Of a stretch of DNA of 6,887 nucleotides, positions 5,329 to 6,887 are shown one piece after another. How positions within the stretch are numbered: the stretch's first letter is position 1; each line of letters starts with the position of its first letter. Source of the DNA: an uncultured Muribaculaceae bacterium (GTDB lineage Bacteria; Bacteroidota; Bacteroidia; Bacteroidales; Muribaculaceae). The stretch is from the NCBI GenBank assembly GCA_947644475.1, contig CANRZQ010000145.1, positions 1 to 6,887 on the forward strand, read 5' to 3'. The notes under the pieces are model-generated. The model had not been told where the DNA came from. It searched no databases and saw nothing but the letters and a program-made list of their open reading frames with translations. The position numbers and the translations under genes are program-made.

Positions 5329-6887
5329 TCAGTAGCGCACTTTTTCGGCTTTGGTGCCGGTGCGGCGGATGTAGATGCCTGCGGCGGTGGGCTCGCCGGG
5401 AAGGCGGATGCCTTGCAGGGTGTAGTATTCTGCTTGGGAGTCGGGAAGTTGGGAAGTTGGGGTGTTGGGGAGGGCTGTGGTGGCGGGGGTGTAGTATTCA
5501 CCGGTGAAGCCCGAGGCGGTGTAGATGCCGTTGTGGACGAAGGGCTGGTCGGTGGTCTGGGCGCCGGAGCCGTTATGGAAGATGATCATGGGGTTGGCCA
5601 TGTCGTGGGTGGCGCGGTAGGTGTAGCGCAGGAGTTGGCCGGCGCGGGAGCGGGGGTCGTCGACATAGTCGGTGACGGCTACTCCGGGCCATGCGCCGGT
5701 GAAGGCTTTGTCGTCTTTGTGGTTGTCGTCCCAGGCGTAGGCGCGCACGGTGTCCCAGTTGGATGCGGAGTTGTCGAAGTAGGCGGTGAACTCGTTGTAG
5801 AGGGGCACGGAGGTCTTGATGTAGGTGAATGAGGCGGTGGCTGTGCCTATCTCGTTTTCGGCGTGGGCGCGGATGGTGGTGGTGCGGTCGATGGTAATGG
5901 GGCTTTCGTAGAGGAGGCCGTAGGTGGCGGGGTCGGAGCCGTCGGTGGTGTAGTGGAGGATTGCGCCTGACGTGGCCGAGAGGGCTACGGTGAGTGTGCC
6001 GTTGAATTTGGTGCCGGAGGGCTGCGATGCCTTGATGACGGGAGCCGAGGGGGTGAGCTCAACTTCGATTTCCTTGGCGGTGGTGGAGCCGTCGTATTCG
6101 TAGTACACGTCGGAGGTGATGCCGGTGATGTTGGCGGTCTGCTGGCTGCCGTTGTTGAGGATGATGCTGAGGCTTTCCTCGACGTCGGGGAACGACATGC
6201 GGTAGAATGTGCGGCCGTCGATTTCCTCGGTGTCGGACATGCGTGTGCCGGGCCATGCTCCGGCAAATTTGTTGTCGCCTTCCCATGCGTAGATGTTGGG
6301 GGCGGAGGGAGCGGTGACGTAGACGGTGATCACGGCGGCGGGGTCGACCTTGCGGTAGGTTTCCTTGCCGGTGTAGGTGTCGGCTCCCCATGTCACGGTC
6401 ACACTCTGGCCATAGGCCATGCCGTCTCCGATGGTGAAGGTGGACTCACGGCCGGGAGTGAGGGTGACTTTGCTGCCTGTGCCTATCTGATACCAGCCTG
6501 TGGAGGCGGCTTCGGAGAGGGTGGCTGTGACGGTGAGTGTCTCGGTCTTGAAAGATGTGGATGCGGGGGTGAACTGCACGCGGGGTGTGCCCACGGCGTC
6601 GTCGGCGGTGTAGTATTCCGTTGCGCCGGGGTCGGTGAATGTCACGTCGCCGCCATGGGCCACGGGGGCTGTGGTGTAGATGAAGCGGCCGTCGTCGCCT
6701 ATCTTGCCGCCATTGTAGTCTTTTACGACGACGCGGAGCTGGCCTTGTGTGGCGGGAGCGTCGACAGTGAGGGTGCCGTCGGCTCCTACGGTATAGGCGC
6801 GGCCTGTGGTTACGTCGGTGTACTGTCCGGCGGGCACGCCGGTGAACGTGGCTCCGCCGTTGATGGCTACGAGGGCGTAGGAGTCGG
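5329..6887 (-). CDS. C-terminal part of a secreted alpha-amylase-like protein with two starch-binding modules (5' end outside the window)
   Basis: The frame stays open to the window edge, so this is the last 518 codons of a longer gene; a GTG at 6837 is an internal Val codon. Residues 1-60 of the fragment (ALVAINGGATF, PAGQYTDVTTGRAYTV, then DYNGGKIGDDGRFIY) look like the C-terminal beta domain that closes GH13 alpha-amylases. A beta-sandwich (about 99-181) follows. Starch-binding module 1 (about 187-261) has IYAW (W201), AWPG (W211) and IILNNGSQQT, the CBM26-like pattern. A chitobiase/hexosaminidase C-terminal-type domain (282-357) has HYTTDGSDP at 311-319. Module 2 (about 365-454) has AYAWDD (W385), AWPG (W399) and IIFHNGSGAQTTD. 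After a Pro/Thr/Ser linker, the tail (486-518) reads YYTLQGIRLP...GIYIRRTG, a Bacteroidales C-terminal motif akin to secretion-sorting tails. The likely role is binding and hydrolysing starch outside the cell, but the catalytic domain is not in view, so activity is inferred. Confidence 0.85.
   Translation of the reverse strand, partial: DSYALVAINGGATFTGVPAGQYTDVTTGRAYTVGADGTLTVDAPATQGQLRVVVKDYNGGKIGDDGRFIYTTAPVAHGGDVTFTDPGATEYYTADDAVGTPRVQFTPASTSFKTETLTVTATLSEAASTGWYQIGTGSKVTLTPGRESTFTIGDGMAYGQSVTVTWGADTYTGKETYRKVDPAAVITVYVTAPSAPNIYAWEGDNKFAGAWPGTRMSDTEEIDGRTFYRMSFPDVEESLSIILNNGSQQTANITGITSDVYYEYDGSTTAKEIEVELTPSAPVIKASQPSGTKFNGTLTVALSATSGAILHYTTDGSDPATYGLLYESPITIDRTTTIRAHAENEIGTATASFTYIKTSVPLYNEFTAYFDNSASNWDTVRAYAWDDNHKDDKAFTGAWPGVAVTDYVDDPRSRAGQLLRYTYRATHDMANPMIIFHNGSGAQTTDQPFVHNGIYTASGFTGEYYTPATTALPNTPTSQLPDSQAEYYTLQGIRLPGEPTAAGIYIRRTGTKAEKVRY
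5436..5470. repeat. In-frame octamer array (GGGAAGTT) coding the linker of the amylase-like protein
   Basis: On the plus strand GGGAAGTT occurs twice in tandem (5443-5450, 5451-5458), followed by the variant GGGGTGTT (5459-5466) and preceded by a 7-nt form GGGAGTC (5436-5442). Read on the minus strand it encodes PNTPTSQLPDSQ, the linker between starch-binding module 2 and the C-terminal tail. Because 8 is not a multiple of 3, gain or loss of single units would shift the frame of the tail. Confidence 0.7.

Noticed and set aside
6835..6837. GTG at 6837 as the start of the amylase-like gene
   Set aside because: The frame continues upstream in phase to the window edge with sensible beta-domain sequence (YALVAINGGATFTG), and no signal peptide follows the GTG, so it is an internal Val codon.

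Overview
The window is a chromosomal segment of a GC-rich member of the Bacteroidota, most likely order Bacteroidales. The family could be Muribaculaceae or a relative, but that is a guess. The assignment rests on several agreeing signs: a GldB-type lipoprotein, a DUF4251-like lipoprotein, Bacteroidota-type promoters (TTTG, about 19 nt, TAnnTTTG), start codons without Shine-Dalgarno sequences, and a secreted starch-binding protein ending in the 'YTLQG...GIYI' tail common in Bacteroidales. Every supported gene lies on the minus strand, so transcription runs from high to low coordinates. No RNA gene, CRISPR array, insertion sequence or phage gene is visible.

Read in the direction of transcription, the right end (6887-5329) holds the last 518 codons of a secreted alpha-amylase-like protein. 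It has an amylase-type C-terminal beta domain, two WPG-type starch-binding modules separated by a chitobiase-type beta domain, and a C-terminal sorting-like tail. It ends at a clear intrinsic terminator (5251-5306). After about 160 nt of AT-rich non-coding DNA, a promoter (5070-5100) drives a D-2-hydroxyacid dehydrogenase (4064-5023). A GldB-like lipoprotein gene (3066-4055) follows only 8 nt downstream, so the two probably form an operon. Next comes a DUF4251-like lipoprotein (2423-2986), possibly with its own -7 element overlapping the gldB stop codon. Then come rsmA (1438-2229, 16S rRNA dimethyltransferase), with a well-formed promoter of its own, and mgtE (15-1370, Mg2+ channel/transporter). 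The first 12 bases may carry the start of another gene.

The genes themselves are mostly housekeeping or ordinary Bacteroidales types. The unusual content is between them. Three of the intergenic gaps each carry a different family of short-unit repeat: octamers ATTCGNNT before mgtE, heptamers CRATKCA arranged as a large inverted repeat between the DUF4251 gene and rsmA, and TAGGAATCTTAGG-type hairpins after gldB and after the amylase. A fourth octamer array (GGGAAGTT) sits inside the amylase reading frame and encodes a linker. I see no gene set that amounts to a new defence or biosynthetic system. The repeat families and their placement at transcription-unit borders are the best leads.
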